A stretch of DNA of 64,000 nt from CAG-411 sp050875145 (lineage in GTDB: Bacteria > Bacillota > Clostridia > Lachnospirales > Lachnospiraceae). Within the stretch, counting starts at the first letter, position 1. The number at the start of each line of letters is the position of its first letter. The translations under genes were made by a program, and so were the position numbers. The notes under the pieces are model-generated. The model saw only the letters and a program-made list of their open reading frames with translations. It was not told the origin of the DNA and ran no database searches. The stretch lies in contig JBNMLH010000005.1 of NCBI GenBank assembly GCA_050875145.1, forward strand, positions 124,001 through 188,000, written 5' to 3'. Shown here piece after piece: positions 1-7,443 of this stretch.

Positions 1-152
1 TCAGTCTGTTGGTTGGCGCAGGAATTGATGGCAGAGGTGGCATGCCAGCTGTGTTTGACGGACTTGCAATGGAGCATGATGTTATATCATTGAAGTTAAT
101 AGATGTGAAGAAATTTGACAGTGATGCTGTGTGGATAAGGTATCGGTGTTAA
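1..152 (+). CDS. C-terminal end of a protein, possibly a LysR-family regulator (partial)
   Basis: The frame is open from base 3 to the TAA at 150-152 and gives 49 residues that begin outside the window. The pattern of a hydrophobic stretch with VGAGI, then MPAVF, then a strand rich in Ile/Leu/Val and a closing WIRYR resembles the last two strands of a LysR substrate-binding domain (the usual 'aGlGi.llP' turn). This is a weak resemblance on a short tail. A strong hairpin terminator follows immediately, so the gene ends a transcription unit. The next item is a broken permease gene. Confidence 0.35.
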   Translation, partial: SLLVGAGIDGRGGMPAVFDGLAMEHDVISLKLIDVKKFDSDAVWIRYRC

Positions 153-157
153 AAGCC

Positions 158-199
158 AGGTAGTGTTCAGATAGTGTCTGAACACTACCTGTTTTTTTT
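158..199 (+). terminator. Rho-independent terminator
   Basis: A perfect 14-bp stem (158-171 pairing with 177-190) with a 5-nt loop is followed by eight T residues. It lies 6 nt after the stop of the partial gene at the window start. Confidence 0.85.
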
Positions 200-208
200 A
201 TCCGGTTC

Positions 209-406
209 GTGCTCATGCCTTTTCATTTGGATAAATTGCTTGTGAGTATATGCGTAATAATGTCAGGTATGCCGGCGGGAAGTACAACCTCTATTTTGGC
301 TGATCAGTATGGTGGTGATGCTATGTTTGCTTTACAGATGACGTTTGTGTTCACGTTACTGTCAATTGCAACAATACCGGTATTGGGAATGATATTGAAT
401 TGCTAA
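209..406 (+). pseudogene. Truncated C-terminus of an AEC (auxin efflux carrier) family permease
   Basis: The 65-residue frame resembles the last part of AEC-family permeases. It has a hydrophobic helix, then MPAGSTTSILADQYGGD (the conserved 'MP.a..t.i.A..Yg.d' segment), then a final membrane helix ending in GMIL. AEC proteins are usually about 300 residues with ten helices, and here only the last two remain. A terminator sits directly upstream where the rest should be, and no ribosome site is evident. I read it as a deletion remnant. Confidence 0.6.
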
Positions 407-451
407 AAATTATTGCGTTTACACTTGATATTATCTTTGAGAGCGGTGTCG

Positions 452-598
452 ATGAGAAGATCAGAATTTCTATTGTTTGTTAGAAAATTAGTTGCTGATC
501 GTATAAGATGGCGATATACTTGTTATAAAGAAAATTATTTGAAATCAGGACAAAAGATACCAATGGATAAAGAGTTGAAAATATGGAAGCTGGAGTGA
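452..598 (+). CDS. Unrecognised short reading frame, possibly a gene remnant
   Basis: A 48-residue frame can start at the ATG at 452 (an upstream TTG at 413 is also in frame). It is basic and aromatic (RKLVADRIRWRYTCYKE) and ends in IWKLE. It has protein-like composition, but no recognised family and no convincing ribosome site. It lies between a permease remnant and an acetyltransferase, so it may be the tail of a deleted gene. Function is unknown. Confidence 0.25.
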   Translation: MRRSEFLLFVRKLVADRIRWRYTCYKENYLKSGQKIPMDKELKIWKLE

Positions 599-651
599 AA
601 GATGCAACCGTAGTATTGGAAGAAAAGCAAAGTAGGAAAAGGAGAGAAACA

Positions 652-1272
652 ATGTCTGAATTTTTGGAAAAAGAATCGAACTATGAGAAAGCAATTGCGA
701 GAATGACATCTATGGAGCCATACCATTGTGGTCCATTTGATAACCCACCAGAATTAAAAAAGAAGGCAAGTGATTTGGTAAAAGAATTAGAATCATTAAC
801 CGAGGAAGAAACGGACAGAAGAGAAAAAATCATGACAGAGCTTTTTGGAACATCAAATAAACGTGCATTTTTAGGAAATGGATTTCAGTGCGATTATGGA
901 TTTAACATTCATTTTCATGGGTTAGCAGTTATAAATTATAATGTAGTAATGCTGGATACATCGCCTATAAACATTGGTGCAGGGGCGTTTATTGCTCCCG
1001 GGGTATGTTTGGCTTGTGCAGGACATGGGATTCATCCAACCCAGAGAAGTCGTGTCTTAACAAGTGCTCCTATTACATTAGGAGACAATGTTTGGCTTGG
1101 GGCAAATGTGACAGTAATCGGTGGCGTGACAATCGGAGCTGGTAGTGTGATAGGTGCTGGAAGCGTAGTGACAAAGGATATACCAGCAGGAGTCATTGCA
1201 GCAGGAAATCCTTGTAAAGTCCTAAGAGAGATTACAGAAGAGGATATTTTGGAAGATATGATTGAAAATTAA
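652..1272 (+). CDS. Sugar O-acetyltransferase of the maltose/galactoside acetyltransferase type
   Basis: The product is 206 residues when started at the ATG at 652, which has AGGAGA eight bases upstream; a longer in-frame start at 583 has no ribosome site. The N-terminal Mac domain (about residues 12-65) is followed by left-handed beta-helix hexapeptide repeats (about 95-190). The repeats include the INIGAGAFIAPGV turn, the catalytic-type His in the AGHGIHP loop, and the closing GVTIGAGSVIGAGSVVTKDIPAG repeats with AAGNPCKV. This family transfers acetyl from acetyl-CoA to the 6-OH of glucosides or galactosides in the cytoplasm. The exact acceptor cannot be read from sequence. A small membrane protein gene starts 9 bases after the stop. 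Confidence 0.88.
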   Translation: MSEFLEKESNYEKAIARMTSMEPYHCGPFDNPPELKKKASDLVKELESLTEEETDRREKIMTELFGTSNKRAFLGNGFQCDYGFNIHFHGLAVINYNVVMLDTSPINIGAGAFIAPGVCLACAGHGIHPTQRSRVLTSAPITLGDNVWLGANVTVIGGVTIGAGSVIGAGSVVTKDIPAGVIAAGNPCKVLREITEEDILEDMIEN

Positions 1273-1281
1273 GGAGAAAAA

Positions 1282-1512
1282 ATGAAAAAATCAAACAAAT
1301 TTTTATTGCTATTTACAGGTTTAGGTGTTGTATGTATTTTATTGTTTTTTGTATGTATTGTTGTTTCTAAAAATCAAGGTTCTAGTTATGAAATTCTGGG
1401 GATAAACGCTTTCTTATTGGAAGCAGTCTTATTTCTTATTGGAATGTTATTTTTGACGATTGCCAATATTTTAAGTGTAAAATACTGGAAGGAAAAAGGA
1501 AGTGCAAAATGA
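1282..1512 (+). CDS. Small two-helix membrane protein, DUF3955-like
   Basis: The 76-residue product has a Lys-rich start, a first membrane helix at about residues 8-29, a short polar loop, a second helix at about 43-66, and a basic tail (KYWKEKGSAK). The G.n.FLLEa..FliGmlFL stretch resembles the DUF3955 pattern, but the match is loose. AGGAG lies just upstream of the ATG, and the gene is probably co-transcribed with the acetyltransferase. The stop codon lies inside a hairpin that terminates the opposite-strand phosphonate operon. Function is unknown. Confidence 0.55.
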   Translation: MKKSNKFLLLFTGLGVVCILLFFVCIVVSKNQGSSYEILGINAFLLEAVLFLIGMLFLTIANILSVKYWKEKGSAK

Positions 1513-1534
1513 ATCTACACATTCGTTTTGCACT
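1493..1534 (-). terminator. Terminator of the phosphonate operon (minus strand)
   Basis: A 14-bp stem (1501-1514 with 1521-1534, one G-U pair) is followed on the minus strand by a T-rich run (TCCTTTTTCC). It lies 37 nt past the phnX stop. It overlaps the last codons of the small membrane protein gene, so the two convergent units share this boundary. Confidence 0.75.
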
Positions 1535-1571
1535 CCCTAAAGTTTGTTATAATTCTAAGTATTCCTTTTAT

Positions 1572-2345
1572 TTATCTTAGCTTTTCAATAAACCCAGGAA
1601 GTTCTCCTAAATGGTACAATACGCCATCTGCGCCTGCCTCTACAAAGGCATCTTTTACCTTTTGGCACAACTTTTCTTGCTCTGGTTTAGAAAGTGATTC
1701 ATATTCTTTTTGTGACAGTGCCATAAGGGAGCTACCTTCGATTACCCCCAGTGTAATGACACCAGCGGCTTTTCCTTCTTTAATGTCGGATATGGTATCA
1801 CCAACCTTTATAACATTTTGTACAGCAGAAACGTGTAATTGTTTCAGATTCTCGAAAATCATATAGGGATAAGGGCGGCCCATATTGTTTACACTATTTG
1901 GACTGAACCAGGTATCTGGTGCATATCCGTTTTTCTTTGCCTCAGGAACAACAATGTCCATCATCTCATCGGTATAACCGGTGGTGGAGCCAATTTTTAT
2001 GTTGTTTTTTCTTAAAGTATCTATGGTTTCTAATACATGGGGTTTTACGTCACAAAAGTTTGTCAGAATGTTAAGAATACCGGTTTCGCTTACTGCGTAT
2101 ACTTTGTCGATGTCTTCTTCTGTAGCAGTATGTCCGTATTTTTCCTCCCATGCCTGACGGATTCGTGGCATTTCCAACATGTTTTTAATATGGTCTCGTT
2201 TTAACATTCCCATTGGTTTTCTGACTTCTTCTACGGTTGGAGTAATTCCAAACTGTTCAAAAGCATAGATAAATGCTTGTACGGGTGCGAAACATCCGTA
2301 ATCTATAGTTGTACCTGCCCAGTCAAATATTACTGCTTCAATCAT
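1572..2345 (-). CDS. phnX: Phosphonoacetaldehyde hydrolase
   Basis: This 257-residue HAD-superfamily enzyme cleaves the C-P bond of phosphonoacetaldehyde to acetaldehyde and phosphate. The nucleophile motif is at the N-terminus (FDWAGTT, Asp8). The cap-domain Lys that forms the Schiff base with substrate is visible in MGMLKRDHI (Lys49). GSTTGYT gives the motif II Thr, and the Mg-binding acidic motif is KVGDTISDIKEG. Length matches the family (about 265). AGGAGG precedes the ATG. It is the last gene of the minus-strand unit, 137 bp after phnW, and takes the product of PhnW. Confidence 0.95.
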   Translation of the reverse strand: MIEAVIFDWAGTTIDYGCFAPVQAFIYAFEQFGITPTVEEVRKPMGMLKRDHIKNMLEMPRIRQAWEEKYGHTATEEDIDKVYAVSETGILNILTNFCDVKPHVLETIDTLRKNNIKIGSTTGYTDEMMDIVVPEAKKNGYAPDTWFSPNSVNNMGRPYPYMIFENLKQLHVSAVQNVIKVGDTISDIKEGKAAGVITLGVIEGSSLMALSQKEYESLSKPEQEKLCQKVKDAFVEAGADGVLYHLGELPGFIEKLR

Positions 2346-2393
2346 TTTCTTGTCCTCCTAATAGTTGATCATTTTTATATTCCTGCACTTTAT

Positions 2394-2457
2394 GAATGCC
2401 CATCTGAACTGTTACAGGTATAGTTACCATTGTTTTGTTACATGAAAGATAGGCATT
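2394..2457. repeat. Short palindromic element between phnW and phnX
   Basis: Imperfect inverted ends (GAATGCCCATC and its near-complement GATAGGCATTC) enclose about 40 bp. The minus strand contains TAACAGTTCAG followed by GGGCATTC, which resembles the ends of the larger elements near 3626 and 8447. It looks like a shortened member of the same repeat family. Confidence 0.45.
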
Positions 2458-2482
2458 CTTTGAATGTGCAACTTTGTTCTAG

Positions 2483-3592
2483 TTAAATCGCAACTGCTTC
2501 CTGTTTTGTAGCTAAAAAGGCTTCAATCAAGTCGCAGACTTTGTTGATGTCTTCTGGATAAATTTCTCCAATGTTTCCAATGCGGAAAGTGTCTGCATCG
2601 GTTACTTTACCGGGATAGATGGCATAGCCGCGCTCTTTGATGTATTGATACATTTCCTCAAAAGAAAAATTGTGATTTTCTGGGTAGAAGAAAGTGGTAA
2701 TGATTGGTCCCTGGTGTGTGCGGTCAATATAAGGGTGAATACCCAGTTTTTCCATACGTGCAATCAAAATTTCATTGTTTTTGCGATAGCGTGCTTCACG
2801 CTGTAAAATGCCGCCTTCTTCCTCTAATTCTTCCATCGCCTTTGCAAAGGCAAGTACCGTATGGGTAGGAGAAGTAAATCTCCACTTTCCATCTTTTTCC
2901 ATTGTTTCCCACTGATCATATAAATCTAGTGACAGGCTGTGGCTTTTGCCTTTACATTCCAGTAATGCAGCACGTTTACAGATAATAAAGGAAAAACCAG
3001 GAACACCTTGGATGCATTTATTGGCACTGCTGATTAAAAAGTCAATGCCCAGTTGTTCTACTGCGATTGGGACACCTCCAAAACTGGACATGGCATCTAC
3101 AATCATTGTTTTTCCTTTCGCTTTTACGACGTTTGCTACGGCAGCAATATCATTTAAAATACCGGAAGTGGTTTCGCTGTGTACCATTGATACATGCGTA
3201 ATGTCTGGATTTGCTTCTAATAGCTCGCTTACTTTTTGAGCATCTGGAATTTTATCGTAGTTTTCTTCGTATAAAAGATAGGATAATTGATTTTTTTCTG
3301 CAATCTGTGCCATACGTTTTCCATAAGCACCATTGGCACAAATCAGTAGTTTTCCATCACTTCCTACAGAACTGCCTAATACGGACTCCACACCAAAGGT
3401 ACCGCTTCCCTGCATGAGAACAGCAGTATAAGTTTCTTCTTTTACCTGTGCTAGTTTTAATAAGTTCTTTCTGATTTTTTGGGTAAGATTTTTATAGTCC
3501 TCATCCCAAGTACAATGATCCACCATCATTTCCTGTTTTACGGTGTCGGTTGTGGTTAAAGGTCCGGGTGTTAATAATTTATAAGTGTTCAT
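2483..3592 (-). CDS. phnW: 2-Aminoethylphosphonate--pyruvate transaminase
   Basis: This 369-residue class V (fold type I) PLP aminotransferase converts 2-aminoethylphosphonate plus pyruvate to phosphonoacetaldehyde plus alanine. The N-terminus LLTPGPLTTT is the family signature. The GSGTFGVES loop binds PLP phosphate, VDAMSSFGG carries the Asp that contacts the PLP ring nitrogen, and the Schiff-base Lys is in SSANKCIQGVPGF (Lys192). AGGAGG lies 8 nt upstream of the ATG. It sits between the transporter genes and phnX, completing the two-step PhnWX pathway. Residues 355-369 form a short basic/acidic tail. Confidence 0.95.
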   Translation of the reverse strand: MNTYKLLTPGPLTTTDTVKQEMMVDHCTWDEDYKNLTQKIRKNLLKLAQVKEETYTAVLMQGSGTFGVESVLGSSVGSDGKLLICANGAYGKRMAQIAEKNQLSYLLYEENYDKIPDAQKVSELLEANPDITHVSMVHSETTSGILNDIAAVANVVKAKGKTMIVDAMSSFGGVPIAVEQLGIDFLISSANKCIQGVPGFSFIICKRAALLECKGKSHSLSLDLYDQWETMEKDGKWRFTSPTHTVLAFAKAMEELEEEGGILQREARYRKNNEILIARMEKLGIHPYIDRTHQGPIITTFFYPENHNFSFEEMYQYIKERGYAIYPGKVTDADTFRIGNIGEIYPEDINKVCDLIEAFLATKQEAVAI

Positions 3593-3625
3593 AATTGTTT
3601 CCTCCTATTTTATCTATAACAAAAA

Positions 3626-3815
3626 GTAACTATTCAGAAGGTGCCATTCACAAAATGCCAGAATATACATAATGGCTAAAAATATAAACTTTGGCTGGTC
3701 ATTTTGTTCATGACGCTGTTACCAGCTATGAACTCAAATGTGCAAATTGCACTTCACGAGCAAGCTCTCACGTACAATTTGCACATTTGAGTTCGCACCT
3801 TCTGAACAGTTACAA
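3626..3815. repeat. Palindromic (MITE-like) intergenic element with 19-bp terminal inverted repeats
   Basis: The ends GTAACTATTCAGAAGGTGC and GCACCTTCTGAACAGTTAC are inverted repeats with one mismatch. Inside lies a second palindrome: AACTCAAATGTGCAAATTG and its near-complement flank a GAGCAAGCTC core around 3765. There is no reading frame. About 50 bp of the left part reappears on the other strand at 8390-8447. It fills the gap between the binding-protein stop and phnW, so the transcript would fold heavily here. Confidence 0.8.
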
Positions 3816-3822
3816 CAAAAAT

Positions 3823-4812
3823 TTATTTACATGCTTCTGACAAGTTTTTATGTTTTTCTAATAGGTCTACTGTTAATTTCTCTGGAAATGTTTTTGGATA
3901 GGTAGACTGATTTGCCTTATCCGCCTTTTCCCCTTTGTAGATTGGATTTGGGTAAGTTTTAATCAATTCTTTTCGTCCCTCTTTGATGATGCATTCCGCC
4001 ATTTTCATGGCAAGGTCTTTATTTTCTCCTTTTTTATCTACCACAGCTACCGATTCTGTTAAAGAAAAGTTTCCTTCTGTAGGATCGACAAAATCAATAG
4101 GAAGTCCGTCTGCTTTATCTGCAACAGCCTGATGACGCAGACCAAAGCCGATTGCTACTTCACCTGCTCGTACTTTTTTCAAAGGACCAGAGCCGGATTC
4201 TTCTAAATGTGCACCTGCATTGTTATAAATTGCTTTCAAAATAGTCTTGGCTTCTGTTTCGCCATATTGATTTATGAGTGCCTGTAGCATCAACCATGCA
4301 GTGGATGAACCAGAAATATCGGGAACGGAGATAAAGCCTGTGTATTCTTTATTTGCCAAGTCCTTTAAACTGGTTGGGGTTGGCAGATTATTTTCCTTCA
4401 TAACTTCTGTATTGAGAATGATAGCACCTTCCTGGGAAGTGATTGGAGTATAGTAATCTGGGTAAGTATCTAAGGATTGCGTATCAAAAGTCAGGTCGCA
4501 AAACATCTGTTTCTCATCCTGTGCACTATCTAAATAGAAGGAACTCATTGTAACTAGGTCTGCTTCTATATTTTTTCCTTCAGCCAATAATTTTCCACCC
4601 AGTTCGGAAGTGCCGAACGTCTGCAAAATGTATTTTCCGCTGTAGCCATTTTCATCTAATGCTTTCTTCATGGCATCGACTGCCTCATCATCTGCATTGG
4701 AATAAATGACCACTTGTTTGTTTTGTTTTCCACAGCCTGTTACAATACCTGTACAGGCAATCACTCCTGCCACAAACATTGCTGCGGCTTTTTTCCATGT
4801 TTTACGTTTCAT
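3823..4812 (-). CDS. Alternative internal product: free 2-AEP binding lipoprotein
   Basis: An ATG at 4812 inside the fused frame is preceded on the minus strand by AAGGAG with 6-7 nt spacing. It begins a classical lipoprotein signal (Lys/Arg-rich n-region, Ala-rich core, lipobox TGCGK), giving 329 residues, the usual length for this binding protein. Internal initiation could supply free lipoprotein in addition to any fusion. If one A were removed from the A6 run at about 4823-4828, the permease would end at a TAA five bases before this ATG. Confidence 0.6.
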   Translation of the reverse strand: MKRKTWKKAAAMFVAGVIACTGIVTGCGKQNKQVVIYSNADDEAVDAMKKALDENGYSGKYILQTFGTSELGGKLLAEGKNIEADLVTMSSFYLDSAQDEKQMFCDLTFDTQSLDTYPDYYTPITSQEGAIILNTEVMKENNLPTPTSLKDLANKEYTGFISVPDISGSSTAWLMLQALINQYGETEAKTILKAIYNNAGAHLEESGSGPLKKVRAGEVAIGFGLRHQAVADKADGLPIDFVDPTEGNFSLTESVAVVDKKGENKDLAMKMAECIIKEGRKELIKTYPNPIYKGEKADKANQSTYPKTFPEKLTVDLLEKHKNLSEACK

Positions 4813-6450
4813 TTTTAGACTCCTTTTTTCTTTATATTTTATTGTTGCAAGTAGCTTGATAATTGCTTTTGCAGCAATATTGATGCATAAAATAAGCAAT
4901 GAAAGTACAAAAATTTCATTAAATTTTGCATAATGTTGTAACTCTTTGATTTTTGTCGTAATTACCATAGTTCTAGCACCCGCCAAAAAGATAATGGCAC
5001 TTACGGTTACCATGGCATTGACAAAATAGTATCCAAACACTTCCAATAAAGTGGAAAATGCATTTGGTGTAACAATTCTAAGAATGGTTTTGATCCAACT
5101 GTCACCCATAAGGCGTGCGGTGGTTTCCCAAGAGGCATTCATTTTTTCTAATGCACCTTTTAACATTAAATAAGGAGTAGAGAAAAAGTGAATGATATTA
5201 CATAGGACAAGAATTGCCATAGTATTTTGCAAAGAGGTACCCGTAAAGGTGAGCAAAAAGGCAATACCAAGTACCATTCCTGGGATTGTATTGGTTACTT
5301 GCGCAATGCTATCTAGTACCTTTTTTCCGAATTTATTCATTGTGCTTCGTGCAGTAATCAGTGCGGCTCCGTAAGATACAAGCGTTCCTGTTATAGCGGT
5401 TAAGGTTGCTGCAAGCAGTGAATTTTTTACAACCGTAACAAGTGCAACATCGGAAAATACATCCGAAACATGTTTGCCAGTAAAATGCATACGGTATGGC
5501 CATTCCTCCACAAAAGGGACAATGATAACAACTGCAAAGATGGACAATACCAATAGTAAAATTGCATAGGAAATGCAGCCTAACACGATGTCACGGAAGG
5601 TATTCTTTTTTAATTCAACTTGTGAAACCTTTTGGTATCGGATGTTATAGCGATCCAGATAGGTTAAAACACAGATGGATACAATTGAAGGCAATAACAT
5701 TAGAAAAGCAACAACAGCACCCCGATGAAAGTTGGGAACACTACCGAGCATTTCATTGTATAGTACACCTGCGATAACATCTACTTTTCCACCTACGGAA
5801 GCAGGAATACCAAAGTCTGTAAAACTTAAAAAGAAACATTGTATCACAGAGATGGCAAGTGTTCCAAGTAATGGTTGAAAGACCGTTTGAAAAAAGGTTT
5901 TTGCTCCGTTGTCTCCCATCAACCTAGAAACAATCGAAAACTTTTTGTCAATATAACTCATGCTGTTATGCAGCAGCATAAAGGCTACGGGCAAAGTATA
6001 AATGACATAGCCGATTAGCAATCCATTGATACCATAAATATCAAATAGTTGTCTTCCGAATAATCGGGTTAAAAGTCCCTGTTTTCCAAAAGAATATATA
6101 ATAGCAAATCCATATGTAATCGTAGGAAGAAGCATAGGGAGCAATGCCAGTGTAGAAATTCCTTTTTTTAAAAATGGTCTTACATTGGTAAAATGAATGG
6201 TATATGCCATTATAAATGCAAGAACAGTGGTAATACAGGCAGCAAGCAGTGCAATTCCGATACTATTAAAGAAAACGGCTCGGATCTGTTTTTGTTGTAA
6301 AATAGTTTGAAAATAGGTTACAGTAATGCCCTTATTTCCTACAAAGGATTGTATAAATAATATGATAATCGGTACGACTAAAAAGGTTAAAAATAGTATA
6401 CATAGCAGAACAAAGACAGAACGGATTTCCACATTTTTGATTTTTTTCAT
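3823..6450 (-). CDS. 2-Aminoethylphosphonate ABC transporter permease fused to its substrate-binding lipoprotein
   Basis: The 875-residue frame joins two proteins that are normally separate. Residues 1 to about 546 form a tandem permease with about twelve membrane helices and two binding-protein-dependent permease domains, each with a cytoplasmic EAA-type loop (near ARLMGD, seen twice). Residues 547-875 are a complete periplasmic-type binding protein (MKRKTWKKAAAMF start, lipobox VTGCGK, then a type-II binding fold with SDIS-GSSTAW and ESGSGPLKKV). The pair resembles the PhnU2/PhnS2 transport components. AAAGG precedes the first ATG, 19 nt after the ATPase gene. No stop separates the halves, but an internal ribosome site and ATG exist (see the next entry). 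It is either a true fusion or two cistrons kept in frame by a one-base change in a six-A run. Confidence 0.88.
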   Translation of the reverse strand: MKKIKNVEIRSVFVLLCILFLTFLVVPIIILFIQSFVGNKGITVTYFQTILQQKQIRAVFFNSIGIALLAACITTVLAFIMAYTIHFTNVRPFLKKGISTLALLPMLLPTITYGFAIIYSFGKQGLLTRLFGRQLFDIYGINGLLIGYVIYTLPVAFMLLHNSMSYIDKKFSIVSRLMGDNGAKTFFQTVFQPLLGTLAISVIQCFFLSFTDFGIPASVGGKVDVIAGVLYNEMLGSVPNFHRGAVVAFLMLLPSIVSICVLTYLDRYNIRYQKVSQVELKKNTFRDIVLGCISYAILLLVLSIFAVVIIVPFVEEWPYRMHFTGKHVSDVFSDVALVTVVKNSLLAATLTAITGTLVSYGAALITARSTMNKFGKKVLDSIAQVTNTIPGMVLGIAFLLTFTGTSLQNTMAILVLCNIIHFFSTPYLMLKGALEKMNASWETTARLMGDSWIKTILRIVTPNAFSTLLEVFGYYFVNAMVTVSAIIFLAGARTMVITTKIKELQHYAKFNEIFVLSLLILCINIAAKAIIKLLATIKYKEKRSLKMKRKTWKKAAAMFVAGVIACTGIVTGCGKQNKQVVIYSNADDEAVDAMKKALDENGYSGKYILQTFGTSELGGKLLAEGKNIEADLVTMSSFYLDSAQDEKQMFCDLTFDTQSLDTYPDYYTPITSQEGAIILNTEVMKENNLPTPTSLKDLANKEYTGFISVPDISGSSTAWLMLQALINQYGETEAKTILKAIYNNAGAHLEESGSGPLKKVRAGEVAIGFGLRHQAVADKADGLPIDFVDPTEGNFSLTESVAVVDKKGENKDLAMKMAECIIKEGRKELIKTYPNPIYKGEKADKANQSTYPKTFPEKLTVDLLEKHKNLSEACK

Positions 6451-6469
6451 TTTATCCTATCCTTTCCTG

Positions 6470-7249
6470 TTAAAAACCTTGTGCCATCAATAATTCTTGA
6501 TTAAAGAGGGAATAAATATTATTCTTTTTGATTTCCAGTTGATTTAATATGAAATCTTTTACAAACTGGTTATCAGGTCGAATAATAATATCCTGTGGTT
6601 TTCCATACTGAGAGATTTTTCCCTCGTTTATAATCAACACTCTGTCGGATAAAGTGAGTGCTTCTTCCGGGTCATGTGTTACGATAATGGTTGTAAGGTG
6701 GTATTCTTTTGCAATCGTTTTGATACGTTCTTTAATGGATTCTTTTATGACTCCATCTAAGGCACTAAGTGGTTCATCTAATAAAAGAATTTTTGGTTTC
6801 ATGACCATTGTGCGTGCCAGTGCGACACGTTGCTTTTGTCCTCCAGATAATTGGTCAATCCGTTTATTTAGATGTTCTTGTAAACCAAGTAATTCGATTA
6901 GGTCATCTACCTCTTGCTTGGTTGAAATATCTGGTTTATTTTTTAATCCATATGTGATATTTTGTAGTGCGTTTAGATTTGGAAAAAGTGCGTAATCCTG
7001 AAATACGATATTGAATCCTCTCTTTTCCATAGAAGTGTGTGTAATATCCTTCCCATGAAAAAGAATTTTTCCAGAATCTACAGTTGTAAGTCCTAAGATT
7101 AGATTTAATAATGTTGTTTTTCCACTTCCGGAGGGCCCTAAAATAGAAATAATCTCTCCTTGATTTATGCTAAGGGAAATATTATCTAAAATTGTAACTC
7201 CATCATATTTTTTTGTAATATTTTTTAACTCTAAAGTATTACTTTTCAT
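6470..7249 (-). CDS. phnT: ABC transporter ATPase for 2-aminoethylphosphonate
   Basis: The product is 259 residues from the ATG at 7249, chosen because AAGGAGA lies 7 nt upstream; a longer frame to 7378 runs through the rpiR terminator and is not credible. It has Walker A GPSGSGKTT (about residue 35), Q-loop FQDYALFP, signature LSGGQKQR, Walker B ILLLDEPLSALD and switch His in VTHDPEEA. It belongs to the PotA/PhnT-type import ATPases, with a short C-terminal part after the NBD (about 25 residues) that lacks a full TOBE domain. It is the first gene of the transport operon, 19 nt before the permease. Confidence 0.92.
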   Translation of the reverse strand: MKSNTLELKNITKKYDGVTILDNISLSINQGEIISILGPSGSGKTTLLNLILGLTTVDSGKILFHGKDITHTSMEKRGFNIVFQDYALFPNLNALQNITYGLKNKPDISTKQEVDDLIELLGLQEHLNKRIDQLSGGQKQRVALARTMVMKPKILLLDEPLSALDGVIKESIKERIKTIAKEYHLTTIIVTHDPEEALTLSDRVLIINEGKISQYGKPQDIIIRPDNQFVKDFILNQLEIKKNNIYSLFNQELLMAQGF

Positions 7250-7357
7250 ATCTATTCTCCTTTGCTTTGGCGTTCTATTTGCTTGACACCCTAATCTTAC
7301 TGGACAAGAAAACATGCAACTACCAAGTTGGAGTAAAAGTTTTGTAATATTTTTTTT

Positions 7358-7406
7358 ACAGAAAAAGCCTAAATCCATGTAGAAAAACTACATAAATTTA
7401 GGCTTT
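7358..7406 (-). terminator. Terminator after the rpiR-type regulator
   Basis: A long stem (AAAGCCTAAAT...CATGTAG at 7363-7380 pairing with 7386-7406, five-nt loop) is followed on the minus strand by TTTTTC. It separates the regulator from the transporter operon, so phnT should have its own promoter between 7250 and 7357. Confidence 0.75.
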
Positions 7407-7443
7407 CTTTACGTCGATTTTAGAAATAGTTGTTTCCATTCTA

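Noticed and set aside
1528..1866. Plus-strand frame opposite phnX
   Set aside because: It overlaps a clear phosphonoacetaldehyde hydrolase on the other strand and has no ribosome site.
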